From Planctomycetota bacterium (GTDB taxonomy: Bacteria; Planctomycetota; JAPUJT01): 37,570 nt of DNA. The stretch lies in assembly GCA_027296055.1 (NCBI GenBank), contig JAPUJT010000054.1:1-37570 (forward strand). The letters run 5' to 3'. Both the position numbers and the translations under genes were made by a program. Each line of letters opens with the position of its first letter. The first letter of the stretch is position 1. The notes beneath the pieces were generated by a model. The model worked only from the letters and a program-made list of their open reading frames with translations, ran no database searches and was not told the DNA's origin. Below, one piece after another: positions 8,020-15,133 of the stretch.

Positions 8020-9813
8020 TCAAGTGACCTTGCGGGTGACTTCCTTCCCCTCCGCCCTCTTGAGGGCGAGAACGCACGCGTCTCGAACCGTCTTGTTCCT
8101 CGAGTTCTGCAGCTCCCTGAGCACGCCCAGAGCGTGAACGGACCCGAGTTCGCCCAGCGCCATGGCAGCGCATTGCCGGGTCTCGTTGTTCTTTTCTCGC
8201 TGAAAAAAGGAACTTCGCTGCAGGATTCGCTGGAGCAACGGGACCCCCCGCGCCCCGTCAGCTTTGCAGGCGTTCAACATCAAGTCGCGCTTCTCATAGA
8301 AGGACTTCAAGATGAAGTCCTTCGTATCGATTTTCGGGAGAATGGCATCGAACGCCCGATCTCCCGAGAGGCGCACCATGTGGCGCAAGGCGGCCTTGCG
8401 AGCCTGGGCATCGGGATCGTTCAGCAAAGGGATCAGCATGTTCCCGGCCTTGGGAAGACCTGTCCCCGCGAGAGTCTCTATGGCCTCCAGCCGGATGGCC
8501 GGGTCTTCATGATCGAGGAGCTCCGCAATGTCCGCCAGCGCCTCGCTGGCGCCACCCTGATCGAGGATCCGGAGCATCGTCCGCACCACGAGCGGGTTGG
8601 AATTGCGGAGGCACGGTCCAACGACCGCCGGGTTCTCCTTTCCCAGCTGTGTGATCAGCTCCATGAACCGTTCCTCATGCTGCTCGGTGATCACGTTGCA
8701 GAGGTTAGGGAGGGCAGAGGGACCCAGCTGCCGAAAGAAATCGAAGACGTGATTGGCATTCTCCGAATCAGCTCCGGCGAGGTAGATGGCAGCCTCCTCT
8801 AGCCTCTTCACTGATCCGACCTGGGACAGCACGTCCCAGAATACCTGCCGATGATCGTTCGAGAGGTTCTCCTCCGTGTCGATGAATGACTCCATCTCGC
8901 TCAGGACGGAAGAACAGACTTCGTAGTCGCCTCTCGTGGCCAGCACGATCAGGATCTTCTCCAGGATCTTGGAGAGCTCGTAAAACGTGTCCCAGTCTCT
9001 CTCCGTCCGGAAGATGCTGAACAGGAGGGTCACAAAGTCGTACAAGGGTACATAGTTTTCTTCGAAGGCGAGCCGCTGCGCGATCTCTTCCTTGTCTTCA
9101 TCGCTCAGCCCATAGATCGTGGCCCCCGTCGATTCGACATCCGTCTGGGGGAGCAGTTTCTCGTCGATCTCGCTCTCGTCGACGCGCTGAGATACGTCGC
9201 GGAGCTTTATCCTCTTGACGAACTCGGAGCGGTCGATGTCCGGATCGGGGATCTTGTCCACCTCCCCCGTTCCGGTGTCCATTTCCCTGTCCATGACCAG
9301 ATAGGTGATGTGCGCGACATCCTTCTCCCAGAGGAGCGTGACCACGTTGTCCTCGTCCTCGTCCACCTCTCGGATCGCCTTCATCACGTCCAGGAAGGAA
9401 ATCAACTCCGAACGCTCTAGCCCAGGGAAGAAGCCAAGCAGGCGGAGCCCTCCCTCGTAGAGCTTGAACGGTAGGCTCGTCTCTCGGATCTCGGCCTCAA
9501 AGACCTTTTCTCTCTCGTACCGAAGTTCGGTGGGAAGGATGGAGAGCTGAATGCTGCCGTGCGCGTCGAGAAACTCTTTGAGCTTGTTGTAGGCCCGGTC
9601 GATGAAGTCCTTCAGGATGACGCTGTTCGATGGATAGATCTTGTAGGCCTTGTCCGCCTTGTCGAGGATGTCCAGGGCCCGTCTGAGCTCCTGAATCTCG
9701 GGCGTTTCCTCTGACACCTCGATACGGGACTTCTCTTCTCGAAGGAGAGCCCCTTCAAGCGCTTCGGTGTCCGGTTCATTGGGGTAGGGAATATTGTCTT
9801 CGTTGGTGCCCAT
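8020..9813 (-). CDS. HEAT-repeat protein with shared N-terminal domain
   Basis: 597 residues, no signal peptide or membrane span. Residues about 45-150 (KIYPSNSVILKDF, ELRYEREKVF, ELISFLDVM) align by eye with the N-terminal part of the HD-GYP-like neighbour. From about 380 onwards are HEAT/PBS-type helical repeats (for example NPLVVRTMLRILDQGG, DPAIRLEAIETLAGTG, DAQARKAALRHMVRLSG, RQCAAMALGELGS, KTVRDACVLALKRAEG). Such proteins are usually binding scaffolds; no catalytic motif is seen. First gene of the operon: ATG 9813 has GAGGAG 9 nt upstream, and 41 nt separate it from the HD gene. Function inferred from context as an adaptor in the kinase/HD pathway. Confidence 0.8.
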   Translation of the reverse strand: MGTNEDNIPYPNEPDTEALEGALLREEKSRIEVSEETPEIQELRRALDILDKADKAYKIYPSNSVILKDFIDRAYNKLKEFLDAHGSIQLSILPTELRYEREKVFEAEIRETSLPFKLYEGGLRLLGFFPGLERSELISFLDVMKAIREVDEDEDNVVTLLWEKDVAHITYLVMDREMDTGTGEVDKIPDPDIDRSEFVKRIKLRDVSQRVDESEIDEKLLPQTDVESTGATIYGLSDEDKEEIAQRLAFEENYVPLYDFVTLLFSIFRTERDWDTFYELSKILEKILIVLATRGDYEVCSSVLSEMESFIDTEENLSNDHRQVFWDVLSQVGSVKRLEEAAIYLAGADSENANHVFDFFRQLGPSALPNLCNVITEQHEERFMELITQLGKENPAVVGPCLRNSNPLVVRTMLRILDQGGASEALADIAELLDHEDPAIRLEAIETLAGTGLPKAGNMLIPLLNDPDAQARKAALRHMVRLSGDRAFDAILPKIDTKDFILKSFYEKRDLMLNACKADGARGVPLLQRILQRSSFFQREKNNETRQCAAMALGELGSVHALGVLRELQNSRNKTVRDACVLALKRAEGKEVTRKVT

Positions 9814-10117
9814 GCAGTTATGCTCCTCGGCAAAAACGACCTACCGGGAGTCTCCCCCCTCGGAGCGTGCGGATGAAGCCGACACGATTCGGTCCCGAAA
9901 AAGGTAGGTGAACATGTCTTGGACGGGGAGCCGAAGAGATCGGAGGCGGCGCGGCAAAAAAGGACGACCCACCCCCTCCCTCTGCCTCGGTCATCCCCTA
10001 TCCGGACCGACCCCCCCCGCGGGGTCCGACAGGGTGGCTTCCCTCCTCTCCCAAAACTTCAAGGGCAAGGCCCCCCGCCCGCCTGGCTCTGTCGCCTCTT
10101 GGAGTGATGCGACTACT
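9814..10117 (-). other. long structured 5' leader of the HEAT/HD/kinase operon
   Basis: About 300 nt lie between the promoter at 10124-10152 and the first start codon, with no convincing gene. On the minus strand the leader contains a GC-rich inverted repeat (GGACCCCGCGG with GGTCGGTCC, near 10000-10035), a GGG-A-GGGGG-T-GGG block (9968-9980) and soon after a run of six T (9956-9961). Another short hairpin lies near 9840-9865. The order structure, G-rich block, T-run could allow premature termination, but no known riboswitch was recognised. Confidence 0.35.
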
Positions 10118-10123
10118 CCTATA

Positions 10124-10152
10124 AATATACTATAGCTGACCTTGCGCAGCAA
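10124..10152 (-). promoter_or_regulatory. sigma70-type promoter of the signalling operon
   Basis: Minus strand reads TTGCTG (10147-10152), 17 nt, TATATT (10124-10129), set in an AT-rich patch (10121-10135) that stands out in GC-rich sequence. The next gene downstream on this strand is the HEAT protein, about 310 nt away. Confidence 0.65.
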
Positions 10153-10263
10153 GAAAGGGCGTTTCGGTGGGTCCCTGAGCGTTGTTCGGAGTGGAAAAGG
10201 GATGGCGCGAGAGGCCAGCCGTGCCCGGTGTGTGGATGGGGCCCGGCCGAGCGAGGGGAACGG

Positions 10264-10503
10264 CTACTTGCGGCCTCCCCGGGCGCCAGAACTGTTGGTC
10301 GACCTCTGGCCCCGGGCGATTCCCGAGCTAGCCTGGGCAATGTTCTTCAACCGTTTTCGCTGAGCTCGTCTTTTCCTCTCGCTGGGCTTCTCGAAGTATG
10401 CCCCCTTCTTGATATCCGAAAAGACGCCGGCGTCGCTGCAGACCCGCTTGAATCGCCGGAGTGCCTTTTCGAGGGGCTCACGAGGGCCGAGAAGGATCTT
10501 CAA
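10264..10503 (-). CDS. rpsU: 30S ribosomal protein S21
   Basis: 79 residues. The body matches S21: REPLEKALRRFKR, the single Cys region VCSDAG, then KKGAYFEKPSERKRRAQRKR. S21 sits at the mRNA exit of the 30S subunit near the anti-SD and supports initiation. Start is TTG 10503, with GGAGG 6 nt upstream; no better start exists. Beyond the usual basic end (about residue 60) there is a Ser/Gly/Arg-rich tail (RGQRSTNSSGARGG). Transcribed alone from the promoter at 10634-10661. Confidence is high because the basic motif is very characteristic. Confidence 0.95.
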   Translation of the reverse strand: MKILLGPREPLEKALRRFKRVCSDAGVFSDIKKGAYFEKPSERKRRAQRKRLKNIAQASSGIARGQRSTNSSGARGGRK

Positions 10504-10633
10504 TCTAGCCTCCAGTCTGTCCCCACCGGGAGTGGACGATACGGGCCCTCAGGCAGGACAGCCCTACCCAAGCCCGCGCTGCGCCTCTTCCAGAGGAGCA
10601 TCTCCATCGCCGGATCGGACGCGGAACTCTGGA

Positions 10634-10661
10634 AGTTTACACGAGAAAACTGAAACGTCAA
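10634..10661 (-). promoter_or_regulatory. strong sigma70-type promoter of rpsU
   Basis: Minus strand reads TTGACG (10656-10661), 16 nt, TAAACT (10634-10639). Both boxes are near consensus and the spacer is AT-rich. This fits a highly expressed ribosomal protein gene. Confidence 0.7.
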
Positions 10662-10676
10662 TCCCTTTCAGGTTTT

Positions 10677-10874
10677 GTAACCGTTCACGGGGCCGTGTCT
10701 TAGTTCGAATCTTGGGACACACAGCCGAATTCAAGGAGACCCCCTCCGAGACCCGCACAAGGACCGGGAGAGGCTGTTGCTGCGGATCGACCCTCCGGGG
10801 CTGAATTCGGTGTATGTCCCCGATTGGCCCTTTCCTATCCCGGACGGGGCAGACGATTTCCCGTGAACGGTTAC
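10677..10874. repeat. inverted-repeat element (REP/MITE-like)
   Basis: A perfect 15-bp inverted repeat, GTAACCGTTCACGGG at 10677-10691 and its complement at 10860-10874, encloses a second, imperfect pair: GGACACACAGCCGAATTCA (about 10717-10735) against TGAATTCGGTGTATGTCC (about 10802-10819). The blocks occur in the same order inward from each end. This is the layout of a paired REP element (REPIN) or small non-autonomous mobile element; GAATTCGGTGT/GTCCCC ends resemble REP sequences I associate with RAYT transposases, but from memory only. No transposase is present. Confidence 0.65.
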
Positions 10875-10888
10875 GATTTGCGGCGGTT

Positions 10889-11953
10889 TCAGTGGCGGTG
10901 GAGGTGGGCGACCAACCTCCACATCCTGAGGACCTCGTCTCGATGGAGGACCTGCGGGGGATACGAGAGATTCAGGGGCTGCAGGCGAACGCCGGGTGGA
11001 TCGAAGAAAACTTGCCGGAAAAGGGGCTTTTGCGATTGAGCGTGTACGAAGACGAAGTCCTTGCTCCGGACCTCTTGCTTGCCGGAAAAGACGACGATGT
11101 CCCCTTCCCGGAAGGAGGGGCCGGCCTTCCGCTCCATGGCTTCTCCAACGACATGCAATGCGAAGGCCTTCTCATCCTGTACGCGTGGCACAAACAGGTA
11201 ATCGTCCACTTCGGCCAACGGCTCCCCGTCGGGGCCGAACTCGGCGGGGTATCCGCCTCCGAACTCTCCCAGGATGGGGATGGGCCGTCGCACAGGAGCT
11301 TCGGCATCACCGAAGCCTAGAGCCTCAGACGTCAGGGCTCCAAGGGTGCGGTCCGCGTGAGCCTTTCCGAGCCGCCTCACCTGGCGGCGGAGATCCTGAA
11401 TCGTTTTCTCCTGCGCTTCGAAGAACCTTGACGGTTCGATCTTGAGGGCTCGGCAGAAGCGGGAGACCACCTCGTTGTTCAAGAGGTTGGCCTCGCCGCC
11501 CTCAACGGCGAGGATGAACGACCTCGGTTTCGAGATCTTCTTGGCAAGATCCTCGGCCGACAGATGCCTCTTTCGTCTCTCGGCTCGGATCATCTTGCCG
11601 ATGTCCCGATGCACCGCGCCGAGGTTGATCTCCTCGGGTAAACCCCGTTCGCCGAAGAAGAAGGAGGGTCGTACGTCGAGGGCGCGAGCAATCTTGTGGA
11701 GGATCTGGGCATCGATGCGACGCTGTCCCTTCTCCAATCGCGACATCTGAGATTGGGAAAGGCCGATCCTCTCGGCGAGCTCCTTTCCGGAGATCCTCTT
11801 CCGCTCGCGAAGGATCTTGATCTCCATGCCTATGTTGAGGCCCGGCTCCTCGCCAGTTTCGATGGAAGTGTCTTCTTCTTCGGGCATGAGCCTCCTCGGT
11901 CGGCGCGTCCGCTTCGAAACCTCCATCCTATCACCTGAGTCCGATTTTTTCAT
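10889..11953 (-). CDS. double XRE-type HTH regulator with S24-like domain
   Basis: 354 residues. Two helix-turn-helix domains follow one another: residues 42-95 (RERKRISGKELAERIGLSQS) and about 115-175 (RHLSAEDLAKKISKPRSF). A LexA/CI-type S24 domain occupies about 225-350. In active members the nucleophile sits in a GxSM motif; here it reads GEAME (270-274), with Ala at the Ser position, and the usual catalytic Lys region reads PLFRQV with Arg. Self-cleavage is therefore unlikely, and the domain probably serves dimerisation or ligand sensing. A charged 40-residue N-terminal tail precedes the first HTH. Start ATG 11953, weak SD. Target operator unknown. Confidence 0.85.
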   Translation of the reverse strand: MKKSDSGDRMEVSKRTRRPRRLMPEEEDTSIETGEEPGLNIGMEIKILRERKRISGKELAERIGLSQSQMSRLEKGQRRIDAQILHKIARALDVRPSFFFGERGLPEEINLGAVHRDIGKMIRAERRKRHLSAEDLAKKISKPRSFILAVEGGEANLLNNEVVSRFCRALKIEPSRFFEAQEKTIQDLRRQVRRLGKAHADRTLGALTSEALGFGDAEAPVRRPIPILGEFGGGYPAEFGPDGEPLAEVDDYLFVPRVQDEKAFALHVVGEAMERKAGPSFREGDIVVFSGKQEVRSKDFVFVHAQSQKPLFRQVFFDPPGVRLQPLNLSYPPQVLHRDEVLRMWRLVAHLHRH

Positions 11954-12022
11954 GTTTCCACATCAGAGGCAGATCGATGACCATGGAGCCGGGGGACCCG
12001 GGATGGCCGGGGCGACCTACCA

Positions 12023-12051
12023 TTGACTTGGGCCAGGTTATCCGGTTCGAT
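12023..12051 (+). promoter_or_regulatory. possible promoter for the small lipoprotein gene
   Basis: TTGACT (12023-12028), 17 nt, TTCGAT (12046-12051). The -35 is good and the -10 poor (3 of 6). It lies between the divergent XRE gene and the lipoprotein SD. Confidence 0.3.
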
Positions 12052-12090
12052 CTGTGCAGGACGGGCCAGTCAGGAGGAGGTCGTTCATCG

Positions 12091-12561
12091 ATGAGCAAGG
12101 CTCTGATTTCGATCCTGATCATCTCCATCCTGTTCGCAGGGTGCGCGTCCCCTCTCCGCGTTACCCCCGCGGAGCTGATCCGACTTCACGGCTTCCAGGG
12201 TGAGGACGCCGCGGCCCTGAGGAGTATCGGCGGCAAGGCGTTTGCATTCACCAAGGAGTCCGATCTCGTGCTCGTCCTCGTCGGCGGGGACGAGATCAGG
12301 CACCGTTATAGCCGGGTACGGATAGCCGACGGGGTCTTCCATGGAGAGATCGCGGGGACGGGGGCGCAGGTTGCCGTTGCCCTGGAGGATATCGACCACG
12401 CCCGGATCTGGCCCCACGGAGAGGGCGAAACCGGCGAGGTCGCCGTCATGGTCGTCACCATGTGGATCCTTCTCGGCGTTGCGGTCTTGATCGGCTGGGC
12501 TATCTACCATGCCGTCGAAGCGAGTGACAGCGAGATTGACATCGTCATCATCACATCCTGA
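12091..12561 (+). CDS. small lipoprotein with C-terminal membrane segment, unknown function
   Basis: 156 residues from ATG 12091, preceded by AGGAGGAGG (12072-12080). The N-terminus is a lipoprotein signal peptide ending LFAGC. The middle (SIGGKAFAFTKESDLVLVLVGGDEIRHRYSRV, shown only in part here as SIGGKAFAFTK) is beta-rich, as if from a small barrel. Near the C-terminus is a hydrophobic span (MWILLGVAVLIGWAIYHAV). The frame extends upstream to 11977, but that part lacks a signal peptide and SD. No family recognised. Followed 51 nt later by the PD40 lipoprotein, probably in one transcript. Confidence 0.75.
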   Translation: MSKALISILIISILFAGCASPLRVTPAELIRLHGFQGEDAAALRSIGGKAFAFTKESDLVLVLVGGDEIRHRYSRVRIADGVFHGEIAGTGAQVAVALEDIDHARIWPHGEGETGEVAVMVVTMWILLGVAVLIGWAIYHAVEASDSEIDIVIITS

Positions 12562-12612
12562 TCCCGCTCTCTCTTTTCCCTTACCAGAGATGCTCGACAT
12601 TCCGGAGGCAGC

Positions 12613-13629
12613 ATGATGGGTTCCATGCGATTTTTTCCACTCTATCTCCTGATGGCGTTGACCGCCGGGTGCCAGGCAACCGATTCCTGGGAAGATCTGG
12701 AGGGCCGGCACCTCGCCAATGTCCGGCAGCTCACGTTCGAGGGGCCGAGGAGCGGGGAGACCTATTTCTCTCCGGACGGAAAGAAGATCATCTACATGGC
12801 GATCCGGGACGGATACCCCTTCTTCCGGATCTACGAGATGAACGCCGACGGGACGGGACAGCGGCTCATCGGGCCGCAGAAGGGGAAGCAGACCTGCCCC
12901 TACTACAGCCCCGACGGAAAGAAGATCCTCTTCGCGTCTACCCACCTCGATCCGGAACTGGATCGAAAAGAACGTGAGGCCCTGGAAGAGGCCAAGAAGC
13001 CGTACGAGAAGAGAAAGAGGAGCTACAAGTGGGACTTCGATGAGGCGTATGAAATCTTCGAAATGGACATCGACGGAAAGAGTCTACGCAGGCTGACCCA
13101 GGCGCCAGGCTACGACGCCGAATGCTCCTACTCTCCGGATGGGAAGAAGATCCTCTTCACGAGTCAGAGGGATGGAGACCTCGAGCTCTACGTGATGAAC
13201 GTAGATGGGAGCGAGCCAAGGCGCATCACGCACGCCCAGGGCTATGACGGAGGGCCCTTCTTCTCTCCCGACGGCACACGGATCATCTTTCGAGCGGATC
13301 GAACCGGCGATGACCGCCTCCAGATATTCGTGATCGACGCGGATGGATCCGGGGAGGAGCAGTTGACCGATAACGCTGTCGTCAACTGGGGTCCGTTCTT
13401 CCACCCCGATGGGAATCGGATCATCTTTGCCACGAGCCGGCATGGTCACGTCAACTACGAGCTGTATCTCCTGGATCTGGAAAGTCATCTGCTGGAGCGA
13501 GTGACGTACTGGGTAGGATTCGACGGATTGCCCGCCTACTCGCCGGACGGTCGGAAGCTGATCTGGACCTCCCGACGAGGAAAGGGCGGCCATGCCAGCC
13601 ATGTCTTCATCGCCGATTGGACAGATTAG
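12613..13629 (+). CDS. TolB-like PD40 six-bladed propeller lipoprotein
   Basis: 338 residues from ATG 12613 (GGAGG 4 nt upstream). Signal peptide with lipobox LTAGC. Six PD40 motifs, each of the form SPDG/HPDG followed by K/R-hydrophobic (YFSPDGKKIIY, YYSPDGKKILF, SYSPDGKKILF, FFSPDGTRIIF, FFHPDGNRIIF, AYSPDGRKLIW), predict a complete six-bladed propeller. A highly charged insertion (about residues 115-145) lies between blades two and three. TolB propellers work in the Pal/Tol envelope system, but no tol or pal gene is nearby, so a generic periplasmic binding role is more likely. Its stop overlaps that of the convergent MBL gene by 2 bases. Confidence 0.88.
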   Translation: MMGSMRFFPLYLLMALTAGCQATDSWEDLEGRHLANVRQLTFEGPRSGETYFSPDGKKIIYMAIRDGYPFFRIYEMNADGTGQRLIGPQKGKQTCPYYSPDGKKILFASTHLDPELDRKEREALEEAKKPYEKRKRSYKWDFDEAYEIFEMDIDGKSLRRLTQAPGYDAECSYSPDGKKILFTSQRDGDLELYVMNVDGSEPRRITHAQGYDGGPFFSPDGTRIIFRADRTGDDRLQIFVIDADGSGEEQLTDNAVVNWGPFFHPDGNRIIFATSRHGHVNYELYLLDLESHLLERVTYWVGFDGLPAYSPDGRKLIWTSRRGKGGHASHVFIADWTD

Positions 13630-15032
13630 CTAATCGTCCGGAGCTTCGCCGTCTCCCAGGCCTCGAGCCCGCCGGCCAGGTCGAAGAAACCTGCCACGCC
13701 GGCCTTCTGAAGCAAGCTTGCCGCGATCGATGACCTGTAGCCCGACTCGCAATGGACAACGAATTTGCGGTCTCGGGGCACGTCGTCCAGGCGGTCGGAG
13801 AGTCGATTCAACGGGAGGTTGATGCTTCCTTCGATCCTCTTCGATTCCCATTCTCCCGGGCCTCGCACGTCGAGAACGAGCGGTGGCTTGGCCGAAGCGA
13901 GCTCCTGCGAAAGGCCGTGAGGTGTGATCCGGTCGAGGCTCCGGATCAGATCCGGTTCCGCTTCGACTGCCGCCATGCCCCCTTCCAGGAAGCCGGCGAC
14001 GTGATCGTATCCGACGCGACCGAGCCGCATGGCGACCTCTTCCTCTCGGCCCGCAGGGGCGATCACGATGATCGGCGTCTTTCCGTCGAGCAACGTCCCG
14101 GCCCAGCTGGCGAATCTGCCGCTCAGGGGAATGTTCACGGCGTCGACCATGTGGCCCGCCGCGAATTCGGCCGGCCCGCGCACGTCCAGGAGCTGGGCGC
14201 CAGCGTTGACCCTCCGGAGGACCTGATCGAGGGGCAGGCGACCCAGGGATCTCTCCATCGACTCGTCGAGGGTGGATCGTTCCTGGCGATTCATCGTGGA
14301 GTCGAGAGCGAAGTAGGCAGGGGCGTCCGGTTGATCTGATGTCACCATCGTCACGAACTCATCCCTGGACATCGGCTGAAGGGCGTAATTGAGGCGGCGT
14401 TGATCTCCGATGGTAGAGACCGTGTCCGTGCTCAGATTCTTCCCACACATCGACCCGGCCCCGTGGGCGGGGTAGACGAGCACCTCGTCCGGGAGACGCA
14501 GAAGCTTGCCGTGTAGGGTGTCGTACATCTCCCCGGCGAGCTCCTTCGCCGTGACGCCGACGGAGGCCATCAGATCGGGTCGTCCCACGTCGCCGATGAA
14601 GAGCGTGTCGCCCGTCAGGACGGCCTGTGGCTTCTCGGTGCTCTTCTCGAGATCGTAGACGAGAATCGAGATCCCCTCCGGAGTGTGACCGGGAGTCTCC
14701 AGGATGCCGAATCGCACGCCGCCGAGATCTAGAGTGCCCCCTTCCGACATCGGGGTGAACGGGTAGTCGGCCCGGGCCTTCGCTCCCAGGTGGATCTCCG
14801 CCCCGGTGCGCTTGCGCAGCTCCAGATGGCCGGAGACGAAATCGGCGTGAAAGTGGGTCAGGAAGACGTGCCTGATCTGGAGGTCCTGCTGCTCCGCCTC
14901 CACGACGTACTGATCCACATCCCGCTGGGGATCGACGATGACGGCGATCCTGGACGACTCATCGGCGATCAGATACGACGCGTGGGAGAGACAGCTGAGG
15001 TAGTACTGCTTCAGGATCATGAGATCGTCCAA
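13626..15032 (-). CDS. persulfide dioxygenase-type MBL hydrolase with two rhodanese domains
   Basis: 468 residues. The N-terminal metallo-beta-lactamase domain has THFHADFVSGH (59-69), TPGH (H116), GDTLFIGDVGRPDL (D142) and YPAHG (H190): the single-iron site of ETHE1/CstB-type enzymes, which oxidise glutathione or other persulfide. Two rhodanese domains follow. The first (about 265-360) has no active-site Cys (IVIAPAGREEE); the second (about 370-465) has it in VVHCESGYRSS (C428). The likely role is sulfide/persulfide detoxification in the cytosol. TTG 15032 has AGGAGG only 3 nt upstream, while ATG 15020 matches the family's usual start better; either is possible. Confidence 0.9.
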   Translation of the reverse strand: MDDLMILKQYYLSCLSHASYLIADESSRIAVIVDPQRDVDQYVVEAEQQDLQIRHVFLTHFHADFVSGHLELRKRTGAEIHLGAKARADYPFTPMSEGGTLDLGGVRFGILETPGHTPEGISILVYDLEKSTEKPQAVLTGDTLFIGDVGRPDLMASVGVTAKELAGEMYDTLHGKLLRLPDEVLVYPAHGAGSMCGKNLSTDTVSTIGDQRRLNYALQPMSRDEFVTMVTSDQPDAPAYFALDSTMNRQERSTLDESMERSLGRLPLDQVLRRVNAGAQLLDVRGPAEFAAGHMVDAVNIPLSGRFASWAGTLLDGKTPIIVIAPAGREEEVAMRLGRVGYDHVAGFLEGGMAAVEAEPDLIRSLDRITPHGLSQELASAKPPLVLDVRGPGEWESKRIEGSINLPLNRLSDRLDDVPRDRKFVVHCESGYRSSIAASLLQKAGVAGFFDLAGGLEAWETAKLRTIS

Positions 15033-15133
15033 CTTCCTCCTGTAGATCTATAGCAGCGGGTCCAATGCAAATCCAGACCCAGGCGAAGACCGGCTTGAAT
15101 CGCTCGCCCGGATGTGGCAGCTTGGCGCCCCTC

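Larger units (their letters stand above)
10504..10888. other. intergenic region: rpsU promoter plus inverted-repeat element
   Basis: The 385 nt between rpsU and the XRE gene contain no gene that I can support. They hold the rpsU promoter (10634-10661) with a leader of about 125 nt, and the inverted-repeat element 10677-10874, which begins just upstream of the promoter and ends 14 nt beyond the XRE stop. Confidence 0.6.

Noticed and set aside
6476..8137. 553-codon open frame on the plus strand
   Set aside because: It lies opposite the HD-GYP-like gene, and its translation has no family pattern; GC-rich third positions keep the antisense frame open.
10694..10724. tRNA-like T-arm sequence GTTCGAATC with flanking GTGTC/GACAC
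   Set aside because: The stem lengths and distance to the loop do not fit a T-arm, and no acceptor, D or anticodon arm can be found; it is part of the inverted-repeat element.
12085..12945. 286-codon minus-strand frame
   Set aside because: Covers two plus-strand lipoprotein genes with clear signal peptides; the translation is Asp/Gly/Arg-rich shadow sequence.
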